From Prochlorococcus sp. AG-673-M19 (GTDB lineage Bacteria; Cyanobacteriota; Cyanobacteriia; PCC-6307; Cyanobiaceae), in NCBI GenBank assembly GCA_003211115.1, contig QCTP01000012.1:1-36088 (forward strand): a DNA stretch of 36,088 nt. The letters are read 5' to 3'. The notes below the pieces were generated by a model that was given only the letters and a program-made list of their open reading frames with translations, had not been told where the DNA came from and ran no database searches. Shown here one piece after another: positions 1 through 6,759 of the stretch. Made by a program: the position numbers and the translations under genes. Each line of letters opens with the position of its first letter. Positions within the stretch are counted from its first letter, which is position 1.

Positions 1-50
1 TAGAGTTTTAAACGTCATTTTTAGAAATATTAAATTCTTTTAGTGCAATT

Positions 51-170
51 TTAATTTTTTTTTAATTTAGTTTTTATTTCATTTACTCTTTTAGTATTAG
101 TTATTTTTAAATTAAATAGCACTCCCAGAAAGAGAATAAGAAACAAAAAACAATATATAGCAAATTCCAT
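51..170 (-). CDS. small one-helix membrane protein, 39 aa, hypothetical
   Basis: This ORF is too short for the supplied track; I read it by hand on the minus strand (MEFAIYCFLFLILF...). An ATG start leads into one strongly hydrophobic stretch (about residues 3-20), followed by a lysine-rich tail (KRVNEIKTKLKKN), the layout of a single-pass membrane peptide with a basic cytosolic tail. It is divergent from the peroxiredoxin gene. No family is recognised. Support is only the open frame and its composition; because the region is AT-rich, a chance ORF is possible. Confidence 0.4.
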   Translation of the reverse strand: MEFAIYCFLFLILFLGVLFNLKITNTKRVNEIKTKLKKN

Positions 171-319
171 GAGAAAGATATATTTTAAGACTTTAGTAAA
201 TCTCAATAATCTTTTAGTATCTTTTAGAACAATATATGAAAAATTTATTCAAAACTTTGTCTTTGATGCTCACAGAAAAATATTAATTACTTCTAAGATA
301 GGGTTTTATAGAAACTATT

Positions 320-769
320 TTGCAGATTGGTGATAAGGTTCCAGAATTTTCTTTGTTAGATCAAAACGGAACGAAAAGAACAAATAATGGCTTAAAAACG
401 CCTCTTGTTTTATTTTTCTATCCAAAAGATGATACCCCTGGATGCACTATAGAAGTTTGCGGATTTAGAGATAAGTATGACCTATTTAAAGTACTAGGTG
501 CACAAGTTTGGGGAGTAAGTAATGGTAGTTCCTCAAGCCACTTGGCATTTGCTAATAAAAATAAATTACAATATCCTTTACTATGCGATAAAAACGATTC
601 GCTAAGAAAAGCTTTTAAAGTACCAAAAGTACTAGGTTTATTGGATGGAAGAGTTACTTATGTTATAGATAGAAATGGATTTGTTAAACATATTTTTAGA
701 GATTTATTGAATGGCCCAGAACATATAAAAGAGGCTATAAGAGTCTTAAAGAAAATTCAAAATCAGTAA
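320..769 (+). CDS. peroxiredoxin, PrxQ/BCP type
   Basis: This is a thiol peroxidase of the AhpC/TSA superfamily that would reduce H2O2 or organic hydroperoxides using thioredoxin. The thioredoxin-fold N-terminus (GDKVPEFSLLDQNG) is followed by the BCP/PrxQ active site 'TPGCTIEVCGFRD': the peroxidatic Cys is residue 42 and a second Cys sits five residues later (47), the spacing of atypical 2-Cys PrxQ enzymes. The 149-aa length fits the family (about 150-155). The start is TTG; I see no good in-frame ATG before the conserved N-terminus. It stands alone, with a small divergent ORF upstream. Family assignment is firm; the exact paralogue is not. Confidence 0.93.
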   Translation: MQIGDKVPEFSLLDQNGTKRTNNGLKTPLVLFFYPKDDTPGCTIEVCGFRDKYDLFKVLGAQVWGVSNGSSSSHLAFANKNKLQYPLLCDKNDSLRKAFKVPKVLGLLDGRVTYVIDRNGFVKHIFRDLLNGPEHIKEAIRVLKKIQNQ

Positions 770-840
770 ATTTATTATTCAAATTCTTATAAATAAATCT
801 TCTTCCTTATAGGATATTTTTTATAAATAAATCTAAATTT

Positions 841-1113
841 ATGAAAAAAATAGGAATGAAAGCAGTTGATGAAGCAATTAAAAATGGCGTTGACCTAGAT
901 GGGACTCCAATTCCTCCAAAAATGCTTGAGCTTTATAACAAGATTATGAGTGAAGAAAACAAAAGAGAAAGAAGCGGAGTCAAAAAGTCAATGAGAAATA
1001 GATGTGTTAAAACAGGTTCAAAGCATTTTGATAAAGAAACTTTAAATCAATTATTAATTGATTCCGGTTGGGAAGGCCTTAAAGAAAAAGAAATTTTATT
1101 TTTTTATAATTGA
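841..1113 (+). CDS. conserved-looking hypothetical protein, 90 aa
   Basis: I do not recognise this protein. It is soluble and basic in the middle (KKSMRNRC), with a central 'DLDGTPIPPKMLELY' segment and a C-terminal 'LLIDSGWEGLKEKE'. No signal peptide or membrane segment is visible. An ATG start and normal low-GC codon use support a real gene. It lies about 70 bp after the peroxiredoxin gene on the same strand, but no functional link is evident. Confidence 0.7.
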   Translation: MKKIGMKAVDEAIKNGVDLDGTPIPPKMLELYNKIMSEENKRERSGVKKSMRNRCVKTGSKHFDKETLNQLLIDSGWEGLKEKEILFFYN

Positions 1114-1277
1114 TATTTTTTATTTAAGAAATTTAACTAAAACTAATTAACTTTTATCCCCAACTCCTTTATGCTTTGATGATTGGAAAAAATATTATAA
1201 AAACAAATATTTTGAAAAGGGATTAAAAATATTTTCAAAAAATGAATTGATTGCTAATACTTAAATATACTTATTTT

Positions 1278-1451
1278 ATGATTGATATGAATGTTTCTGA
1301 GTATTTATCTAACATTTTTTTAAGCCAAGATTCAGTAATTATGAGCGATTTTATTTATGTAATTTTCCCTGTTTTATCAATAACAGTTTTAATGTTTAGC
1401 TTGAGAAGTTTTGTTGAAGATTCATATATTCCAAAAATGAAAAATAAATGA
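1278..1451 (+). CDS. small membrane protein, hypothetical
   Basis: The ORF track starts this frame at a TTG (1251), but I prefer the downstream ATG, giving 57 aa (MIDMNVSEYLSN...). One hydrophobic segment (FIYVIFPVLSITVLMFSL) is followed by a charged C-terminus ending KMKNK, so it is probably a single-pass membrane peptide. There is no recognisable family. It converges with the minus-strand gene at 1502. Confidence is moderate, since only the frame and composition support it. Confidence 0.45.
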   Translation: MIDMNVSEYLSNIFLSQDSVIMSDFIYVIFPVLSITVLMFSLRSFVEDSYIPKMKNK

Positions 1452-1501
1452 TTATTATAAAAACAAATTAGTTTTTAGAAGGTTGAAATAAATTTATTTA
1501 C

Positions 1502-1846
1502 TTATTTAAACCATCCTTTCTTAACAGAAGTTTTAGTTTCTTCTTTTTTAATAGAAACTATTTTTACAGCTTTTTTAAAAGCTAATTTAGCTTCTACTAC
1601 TGTTACTGTTGATATAAGAAATAAGCCTGCGATACCTATCAATCGTTCTATTTGAGTTGGTTCTTTATCACCTTGCAAAATTATTCCTATAGCAAACCAT
1701 GCAGTTACTGCTCCTGTAGTAATGAAATATGGCAACCATCTTCTTTGGTATAAATAACCAGCTCCAACTCCTGGTAAGAAATTTAATAAAGATGCTACCC
1801 ATCCACTAGAAGAAGCTAGTAATTGATCTTTTGATAATTTATCCAT
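1502..1846 (-). CDS. conserved-type integral membrane protein, 114 aa
   Basis: After a short soluble N-terminus, residues about 17-35 carry 'LLNFLPGVGAGYLYQRRW', a glycine-rich first helix plus a basic turn like that of small two- or three-helix (TM2-like) membrane proteins. Two more hydrophobic stretches follow (YFITTGAVTAWFAIGIIL; LIGIAGLFLISTVTVVEA), then a lysine-rich tail ending KKGWFK. Function is unknown. A 34-aa ORF ends 5 bp upstream on the same strand, so the two are probably co-transcribed. Confidence 0.72.
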   Translation of the reverse strand: MDKLSKDQLLASSSGWVASLLNFLPGVGAGYLYQRRWLPYFITTGAVTAWFAIGIILQGDKEPTQIERLIGIAGLFLISTVTVVEAKLAFKKAVKIVSIKKEETKTSVKKGWFK

Positions 1847-1851
1847 TCAAA

Positions 1852-1956
1852 TTAAGTGTTTATTAAATGAGCATTAATATATGCGAAAGATATAACAGCA
1901 CAAATTATCCAACTAAAAGGTAAAAACATTCTTATTTGTTCATTATTTTTATTCAT
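1852..1956 (-). CDS. 34-aa one-helix peptide, hypothetical
   Basis: Hand-read minus-strand ORF (MNKNNEQIRMFLPFSWIICAV...): ATG start, a polar N-terminus, one hydrophobic helix (about residues 11-30), TAA stop. It ends 5 bp before the start of the 114-aa membrane protein gene on the same strand, an operon-like spacing that argues against chance. No family is recognised. Confidence 0.5.
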   Translation of the reverse strand: MNKNNEQIRMFLPFSWIICAVISFAYINAHLINT

Positions 1957-2020
1957 ACTTTTATTATGGATTAGATTTTATAAATTCGTGGTTAAATAAA
2001 TTTATTAAAAATTAAGAAAA

Positions 2021-2044
2021 AAGACGGTTAAAAATAACCGTCTT
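2021..2044 (-). terminator. rho-independent terminator after the coiled-coil gene
   Basis: A perfect 10-bp inverted repeat (aagacggtta / taaccgtctt) with a 4-nt AAAA loop sits 29 bp past the stop of the minus-strand gene at 2074. On the minus strand it is followed by TTTTCTTAAT, a fair U-tract. It closes that transcript and separates it from the next minus-strand pair. Confidence 0.85.
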
Positions 2045-2073
2045 AATTACTAATGATTTTCTTGAAAAAATAA

Positions 2074-2313
2074 CTAAGCTTTCCCCTTACTTTCAGAAAG
2101 TAATTTAAGTTCATTCTTAACTTCTTTCTCTCTTTCTTCAAGATGTTTTAATTGAGACTTAAAAGCATCTTCAAGTCTTTTTCTTTGGGTTGTAATTTCA
2201 TCGAGTTCTTCTTGATGTTGGTTTTTCTTTAGTTCTTTCATCTCGCTATCAGAAATAACATATACTGGGCGATATGAAGGAGTTTCAAAAAGAAGATCAA
2301 ACATTGAGTACAT
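2074..2313 (-). CDS. small coiled-coil protein, 79 aa, hypothetical
   Basis: A short aromatic N-terminus (MFDLLFETPSYRPVYVIS) is followed from residue about 25 to the end by a continuous heptad-like, highly charged helix (EELDEITTQRKRLEDAF...EEREKEVKNELKLL), predicted to be a coiled coil. I do not recognise the family; a scaffold or adaptor role would be a guess. The gene is monocistronic by appearance, with a strong terminator downstream and about 200 bp of non-coding DNA upstream that holds unusual inverted repeats. Confidence 0.75.
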   Translation of the reverse strand: MYSMFDLLFETPSYRPVYVISDSEMKELKKNQHQEELDEITTQRKRLEDAFKSQLKHLEEREKEVKNELKLLSESKGKA

Positions 2314-2374
2314 AGTGACCTTTAAATTAAGTACAAATCCAATATCCTACAAATATTTGAATCTTGTAAGGATA

Positions 2375-2431
2375 TAAACCGAAGAAATTCATACGGCAAA
2401 TACACCGAATTTCGGTTTACCCAACTAAACC
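2375..2431. promoter_or_regulatory. two mutually exclusive hairpins in a divergent intergenic region
   Basis: The gap between the coiled-coil gene (minus) and arfB (plus) contains TAAACC (2375-2380), a GAAATTC/GAATTTC pair (2384-2390 with 2407-2413), GGTTTA (2414-2419) and a second TAAACC (2426-2431). GGTTTA can pair with either TAAACC, giving one long interrupted stem or one short stem with loop CCCAAC. This is seen directly; whether it is transcribed or regulatory is not known. Confidence 0.4.
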
Positions 2432-2518
2432 GGCATGTATTTCCCGAACTATTTTTAATTGGTAATGTAATGTAAAAGGATATTCGGATAAGAATTGAGA
2501 ATGTTTTAAAAAATAAAA

Positions 2519-2935
2519 ATGGATTTAATTATTACACCCAGATTAGTAATCCCTTCAAGGGAATTAAAATGGCGTTTTTCTAGATCATCTGGTCCTGGAG
2601 GTCAAAAAGTAAATAAAACTGATTCTAGAGTAGAAATAATCTTTAATATCAATGAATCAAAAGTATTAAATGATTATCAAAAGATAGTCATAATGAAAAA
2701 TTTAAAAAACAAATTAGTCAATAAATCTATTTGCCTTGCCGTCCAGGATCAAAGAAATCAATTACTAAATAGACAACTGGCTATTGTAAGAATTTCTTCG
2801 CTGATCAGAAATTCATTGAAAAATACATCTAAAGTTAGGAAAGCCACTAAACCATCTAAAGCTTCTCAAAAAAGAAGACTTGATTCCAAAAAAAAAAGAG
2901 GAGAATTAAAGAAAAATCGACAGAGAAAATATTAA
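2519..2935 (+). CDS. arfB: ArfB-type peptidyl-tRNA hydrolase (class I release-factor-like)
   Basis: This is a stand-alone GGQ-domain protein that rescues ribosomes stalled without a stop codon by hydrolysing peptidyl-tRNA. The 'SRSSGPGGQKVNKTDSRVE' block carries the catalytic GGQ at residues 27-29; the glutamine enters the peptidyl-transferase centre. The 138-aa length matches ArfB/YaeJ (about 140) and excludes a full release factor. The C-terminus is very basic (KASQKRRLDSKKKRGELKKNRQRKY), as in ArfB, whose tail binds the empty mRNA channel. ATG start. It is transcribed alone. Confidence 0.9.
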   Translation: MDLIITPRLVIPSRELKWRFSRSSGPGGQKVNKTDSRVEIIFNINESKVLNDYQKIVIMKNLKNKLVNKSICLAVQDQRNQLLNRQLAIVRISSLIRNSLKNTSKVRKATKPSKASQKRRLDSKKKRGELKKNRQRKY

Positions 2936-3043
2936 ATTATTTAAATTAATTTTGATGAAAATATTTTTTAACTTTCGATATTTAAATTAGATTATTTTAT
3001 GGATATATTTTATTTGATTTCTTTTCATTAAACTTTCTAAAGA

Positions 3044-3292
3044 ATGAAAAAAGAAAATGATTTTTGGTTAATTGATTCTAATTATGTTGGAGTAATTCGT
3101 TTTTATAAAAAAAACAATAATAAAAAGGGTTTGATCGAATATATGTTTGTTGAAGAGGGAATTGTTATGGGTATTCATGGTGAAAATCCACCTTTAATGA
3201 AAACGAGAAAAGAAATGAAGATTGATGATGCAAGATTATTTTGGAAAAATTTAATAAATGAAGGATGGCGAAAAACTAACCCTAAATGGTAA
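3044..3292 (+). CDS. DUF1651-family protein
   Basis: An 82-aa protein. The opening 'WLID...GVIRFYK' and closing 'DARLFWKNLINEGWRKTNP' match my memory of DUF1651, a small family in Prochlorococcus and marine Synechococcus with a terminal A.x.xW.x.L.x.GW signature. Function is unknown. No membrane segment. ATG start. The call rests on recall of the family pattern, not on a search. Confidence 0.7.
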   Translation: MKKENDFWLIDSNYVGVIRFYKKNNNKKGLIEYMFVEEGIVMGIHGENPPLMKTRKEMKIDDARLFWKNLINEGWRKTNPKW

Positions 3293-3411
3293 ATAAATTT
3301 TTAATGAAAATTAATTTTACTTATAGAAACGAATTTATTCATTTTAAAATGTATCCCTATATAAGTTATAAAATTTAAAAATTAAATTATTAATAGTTAT
3401 GTTTTATAAAT

Positions 3412-3579
3412 TTATGCATTTATAAAAGTTCCTTTAGGATATAAAACTGCAATTCTATTCTTTTGAATCATTTTTCTTTTCTTGAGGTCATTTTCATATC
3501 TTTTTAGCATAATCAAATAATTAGTGAATCCAAATAAAGCCAAAAAAATAATGAATCGAAATCCTGCCTCTAAGTTCAT
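3412..3579 (-). CDS. 55-aa single-pass membrane protein, hypothetical
   Basis: Hand-read minus-strand ORF below the track's length limit (MNLEAGFRFIIFLALFGFTN...). A hydrophobic helix (about residues 8-24) is followed by a strongly basic segment (LKRYENDLKKRKMIQKNR) and the tail 'VLYPKGTFINA'. The helix plus positive cytosolic flank obeys the positive-inside rule, which supports a real membrane peptide. No family is recognised. Confidence 0.5.
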   Translation of the reverse strand: MNLEAGFRFIIFLALFGFTNYLIMLKRYENDLKKRKMIQKNRIAVLYPKGTFINA

Positions 3580-3694
3580 AATTTAATATTTAAACTTTTA
3601 TTTAAATCTGACAATTTTTAAATAAAAAGACATCAGTATTTATAGCTATTTAAGAGCAAACTTTACATTTCAAAAAATTACTAGATGAATTAAT

Positions 3695-3877
3695 ATGAGT
3701 AATTATGATCCAAAATCTAAGATTGAAAAATGCATTGCTTCACTAATGAAGAATATTCTTATGCATTATCACTACAGGATGATTGCTTACCAGATTCTTA
3801 AAGAATTATTATTAAAGCTAAAAAAGGTTAGAAAGTATAAATTCATTGTTGAATTTAGCGAAATTAATATAAATTAG
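3695..3877 (+). CDS. possible small protein, 60 aa, doubtful
   Basis: The open frame has an ATG start and an alpha-helical composition (KIEKCIASLMKNILMHYHYRMIAYQILKELLLKLKKV). No recognisable motif, no clear ribosome-binding site, and convergent with the protease gene 15 bp away. It could be a chance ORF in AT-rich DNA; listed because nothing else explains the stretch. Confidence 0.3.
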   Translation: MSNYDPKSKIEKCIASLMKNILMHYHYRMIAYQILKELLLKLKKVRKYKFIVEFSEININ

Positions 3878-3891
3878 AAAACGAATCCTAT

Positions 3892-4761
3892 TTACTTTAT
3901 ATATTTGAATATCTGATTCTTAAATTTTAAAAAGTAAAAAATGCAAGAAATTAATAATAGAAAAATTCCATACAAACCACCTAATGGATTTGTGTTAGGT
4001 GTACCATAACCAACTAACCAACCTGGTGCTTCTTTAGAGATATTTATTAAACCATTATTTAAAATAAACCAAATACCGACAAGTCCGCCATGTAGACCAA
4101 TAGCTCCAAATAATGATCCCTCATCTTTTAACCTTATTATTGAACAAAGAATTCCTAAAGTGAATAAACCTATAAGCGTGCCTAATGTATTCCAAAATGG
4201 TATTTTGAATCCTACATGAACAAGGCTAAAAACTATTGATTGACTTATTAAGGCAACTTTTATTCCGAATTGAAGTTTTAGGTCTTCTAAAAGCCATCCT
4301 CTAAAAATTATTTCCTCAGCAAACCCAATGCCTAACGTAAGTAAAATCCCATTCAATATTATCTCTGAGGATAAGCCTCCTAACCAAACGATGTAATTAC
4401 TTTTGAGTAATGGTATCAAAATTAAAATTAATAATATTAAAGCAAAAATAATCCCTTGAGAAAAAGATAAAAGATTATTCAATAAAGTTTTATTATTTAA
4501 ACCAAGTGTTGACCAAGTATTTCTTATTTGCCATCGATAATCAAACCATTTAGGCATTAAGGAAATAAATAATAAGAATGAAAATATTGTTCCTATTAAG
4601 GATAAATTTTCTTTGCTTAAACTTAATAATAAAAATGGCTGCGATAATATCCAACCAAATAAGTAAAGAAATGGAATAAAAGTTATAGTTATAAAAATTT
4701 TAGGTTTTAAAAGAAAAAAACTTTTTATAGTTTTTTTACTTATGTTATTTGGAGTATGCAT
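3892..4761 (-). CDS. CPBP-family intramembrane metalloprotease
   Basis: A 289-aa multi-pass membrane protein with the three CPBP (CaaX protease/bacteriocin-processing, formerly Abi) signatures in order: EEIIFRG (residues 149-155), the histidine in 'SLVHVGF' (H182), and the histidine in 'GLHGG' (H224). These form the glutamate/histidine active site within the membrane. The N-terminal half has about three further hydrophobic helices and the extreme C-terminus one more. Physiological substrates in cyanobacteria are unknown. ATG start, transcribed toward the 60-aa doubtful ORF. The family call is firm; the specific role is not. Confidence 0.88.
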   Translation of the reverse strand: MHTPNNISKKTIKSFFLLKPKIFITITFIPFLYLFGWILSQPFLLLSLSKENLSLIGTIFSFLLFISLMPKWFDYRWQIRNTWSTLGLNNKTLLNNLLSFSQGIIFALILLILILIPLLKSNYIVWLGGLSSEIILNGILLTLGIGFAEEIIFRGWLLEDLKLQFGIKVALISQSIVFSLVHVGFKIPFWNTLGTLIGLFTLGILCSIIRLKDEGSLFGAIGLHGGLVGIWFILNNGLINISKEAPGWLVGYGTPNTNPLGGLYGIFLLLISCIFYFLKFKNQIFKYIK

Positions 4762-4823
4762 ATTTTTTTATTTAATAAATAAATCAAGCTAAAATTTTCT
4801 AATCGGTTCCTCTTTATTTTTTA

Positions 4824-5030
4824 CTAACCTCCCTTTCCAGTAAATACTCTAAAAATTTGTTGTAATAAATTCAACTTTTTATTTTTGTTATGAATTGTTT
4901 TTTTAGATAGGTGTGATAAATCTCTATAAAATTTTCTGGTGATTTCATCCTCTTCTTCGCTAGGCCAAAGTAAATTAGAACCTTCTTCATATTCTTCCTG
5001 GTATCTTTTTTTATTCATTTTTTTTTGCAT
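4824..5030 (-). CDS. hypothetical soluble protein, 68 aa
   Basis: A charged protein with an acidic N-terminal half (EEYEEGSNLLWPSEEEDE) and a basic C-terminal half (KKTIHNKNKKLN...FTGKGG). No motif I recognise and no membrane segment. ATG start. It is 62 bp upstream of the CPBP protease gene on the same strand, so the two may be co-transcribed. Confidence 0.6.
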   Translation of the reverse strand: MQKKMNKKRYQEEYEEGSNLLWPSEEEDEITRKFYRDLSHLSKKTIHNKNKKLNLLQQIFRVFTGKGG

Positions 5031-5108
5031 ATCTAAACATTTTAAATTCTACTTATTGCCAATACTTAAAAGTACTCTTTACTTAGTTTATATATTTATT
5101 TAATTGTA

Positions 5109-5198
5109 ATGGAACTGAATTTCAAGACTTTAATGTTTACAGCATTATCTCCAATACTAATTGTCGCAGCAATTCTTGTGGTTTATTTATTTCATTAA
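5109..5198 (+). CDS. 29-aa one-helix peptide, hypothetical
   Basis: Hand-read ORF (MELNFKTLMFTALSPILIVA...). Almost the whole peptide after residue 7 is one hydrophobic helix. Size and layout resemble the single-helix accessory subunits of thylakoid complexes, but the sequence matches none that I know (not PsaM, PetN or PsbM). ATG start; it is divergent from the 68-aa gene upstream and converges with a second micro-ORF at 5238. Confidence 0.5.
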   Translation: MELNFKTLMFTALSPILIVAAILVVYLFH

Positions 5199-5237
5199 TT
5201 TCAATTTTGTTATCTAGAAATTTTAGTTTAAATATTT

Positions 5238-5333
5238 TTAAGGGTGAATAATCCCTGCTTTTTCTAAAAGAAAGGATAAGATAGCTATGACTGCCATTAA
5301 TGTAAGAATTTTGTTTTTCTTGATGAAATCCAT
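5238..5333 (-). CDS. 31-aa one-helix peptide, hypothetical
   Basis: Hand-read minus-strand ORF (MDFIKKNKILTLMAVIAILS...). A positively charged N-terminus (KKNK) precedes a clear hydrophobic helix and the short tail 'EKAGIIHP', a typical small single-pass protein. It converges with the 29-aa ORF. No family is recognised. Confidence 0.5.
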   Translation of the reverse strand: MDFIKKNKILTLMAVIAILSFLLEKAGIIHP

Positions 5334-5505
5334 ATTAGTTATAGATAATTAATAACTAGTGCTCTTTTTAAAAGTTAATCCTATTTGGGTTTATATTCAA
5401 TAATTGTTTTTATTTAAATCGGTTTAAATTAATAAAATTTTTTATTAAGAATAGATCCTAATCTATAAATTATATTTAAAGTGAGTGTAAAGATTATTTT
5501 ATTTT

Positions 5506-5847
5506 ATGGATAAGAAAGGAGCAAAAGGTTACTGGGTATCAACAGCAAGAATAATTAACCAGGAATTATTTGATGAATATGTAAATAAAGTTGGTCCATG
5601 GTTAAAACATGTTGGAGGGGAAGTCTTCGCCAAAGATACAGAACCATTAGGTAAGGAACGGACTGAAGATTCCAATTTAGCTGTTATTTGTGAATTTACT
5701 TCCATGAGGGCAGCAGTTGAAGCTTTTGAGTCTCAAGAATATAAAGAGCTTTCAAAATTAAGACAAAAATCAACAAAGAATTCTACATTTACAATAATGG
5801 AAGGTTTAGATGAAGCTGCAAAATTTAGAAAAGCTATGGGAAAATAA
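5506..5847 (+). CDS. DUF1330-family protein
   Basis: A 113-aa protein of the dimeric alpha/beta-barrel fold. The opening 'KGYWVSTARIINQELFDEYV', the 'HVGGEVFAKDTEP' middle and 'AVICEFTSMRAAVEAFESQEYKELSKLR' are the family's hallmark (substrate-side strand, then 'E..S...A..aw..SpeY..i...R'). DUF1330 proteins have no established reaction; they are related to ABM monooxygenases and EthD. ATG start, its own transcription unit. Two further barrel-type proteins occur near 13.3-14.1 kb. Confidence 0.85.
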   Translation: MDKKGAKGYWVSTARIINQELFDEYVNKVGPWLKHVGGEVFAKDTEPLGKERTEDSNLAVICEFTSMRAAVEAFESQEYKELSKLRQKSTKNSTFTIMEGLDEAAKFRKAMGK

Positions 5848-5910
5848 TTTAAAAGTTAATTATTTCTTTGATTTTTATATAAAATAATTAATAAACTAGT
5901 AAAAATATTA

Positions 5911-6051
5911 ATGGAACCTATTTACGTTGGAGATTTAATACCTTCCATATCTTCCTATCAGAAGGTTATTGATAAATATAAAAAAGGTTTAAAAAAAGGG
6001 GAATTTTATGAGGAGCCTATTGGAGAAGATTCAATTTATCCAGATTGGTAA
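5911..6051 (+). CDS. 46-aa hypothetical protein
   Basis: Hand-read ORF (MEPIYVGDLIPSISSYQKVI...), soluble and charged, ending 'SIYPDW'. The next gene starts 3 bp after its stop, so the pair is almost certainly one operon and probably translated together. The tight coupling is the best evidence that the ORF is real. No family is recognised. Confidence 0.6.
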   Translation: MEPIYVGDLIPSISSYQKVIDKYKKGLKKGEFYEEPIGEDSIYPDW

Positions 6052-6054
6052 AAA

Positions 6055-6243
6055 ATGCTTACAACAAAAGTTACTTATGCTCTAGCAGATTGGATACGAG
6101 ATTGGCAAAAATATAGAAATGCAGATCCATCTCTTGATGATTGTATAAAGTTTGCAGAATGGAAAATAGGAAACTATAAATTAAAAGATAGTGATCTGAT
6201 GCTAATTGAGAGCATTCTTCTCTATGAAACTGAAAAAAGTTAA
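6055..6243 (+). CDS. 62-aa hypothetical protein
   Basis: A small soluble protein, Trp-rich at the start (ALADWIRDWQKYRNADPSLDDCIKFAEWKIG) and helical at the end (DSDLMLIESILLYETEKS). I do not recognise it. The ATG lies 3 bp after the 46-aa ORF. The structured RNA candidate follows downstream. Confidence 0.65.
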   Translation: MLTTKVTYALADWIRDWQKYRNADPSLDDCIKFAEWKIGNYKLKDSDLMLIESILLYETEKS

Positions 6244-6311
6244 AACTTTTTCAACTTAATTTTTTCATGAAATTTTAATATCTTATAAAAAATAAATCAT
6301 TAAAATTCTCG

Positions 6312-6317
6312 TATAAT
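6312..6317 (+). promoter_or_regulatory. candidate -10 element for the ncRNA
   Basis: A perfect TATAAT lies upstream of the structured RNA candidate and would place the start at about 6323-6326, just before the first hairpin. In such AT-rich DNA a chance match is possible; no clear -35 is seen. Confidence 0.35.
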
Positions 6318-6323
6318 TCTAAA

Positions 6324-6689
6324 AAAAAGTAAATCAGCATATTTACTGATTTACATGCAATAAAGATAGGAGTAATTTATAGATGTTGAGTTAGGAGGCA
6401 ATCTAAGTGATTGAAATTCCGCCTGAAATTTAGCAAATTTACAAATATAGGAAGCGTATTCCTGATAATGGGATTACTCGAAAAATAAAGTTCAATCAAT
6501 TAGTCTGATAAGACTTCGCTCTATAATTACTAGCGACAAAAAGGGACTAAAATTATCGAGAATTATCCCCTAACCCACGTATTTAAAGCTCATGAGTAAA
6601 TGAACTTTATATTATGTATTTTTTAAATCCTGAAAGTAGGAAATAACAAATAAAAAAGAGGTCTGTAATAACAGCCCTCTTTTTTTATG
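6324..6689 (+). ncRNA. structured non-coding RNA candidate, about 360 nt
   Basis: A 516-bp gap with no plausible ORF holds densely paired sequence. A 9-bp hairpin (gtaaatcag / ctgatttac, 6329-6354) is followed by a long-range pair GAGTAAT/ATTACTC enclosing CAATC/GATTG and AGGAA/TTCCT hairpins. A perfect 10-bp long-range pair ATAAAGTTCA/TGAACTTTAT encloses AGTCT/AGACT and CGCT/AGCG hairpins. A strong terminator ends it. I favour the plus strand because of the TATAAT at 6312 and the terminator's longer T-run, but both end hairpins also read as terminators on the minus strand. I found no tmRNA tag, 4.5S or RNase P signature. Confidence 0.5.
6656..6687 (+). terminator. rho-independent terminator, possibly bidirectional
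   Basis: The stem AAGAGG-t-CTGT / ACAG-c-CCTCTT has ten pairs and one T/C mismatch, with loop AATA, followed by seven Ts on the plus strand. The minus-strand reading also ends in six Ts. It closes the ncRNA candidate and insulates the pip gene. Confidence 0.85.
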
Positions 6690-6759
6690 GTTTTATAGTA
6701 ACCAATGTTTATTATTAGATAATATAAAATTTCTAATTAAAATAAATTAATTTTATAAA

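Noticed and set aside
6324-6689. tmRNA (two-piece, as in marine picocyanobacteria), RNase P RNA or 4.5S RNA for the structured RNA
   Set aside because: I could not find a tag reading frame ending in Ala-Ala-stop, a T-arm-like GGTTCGA, or RNase P and SRP core motifs on either strand.
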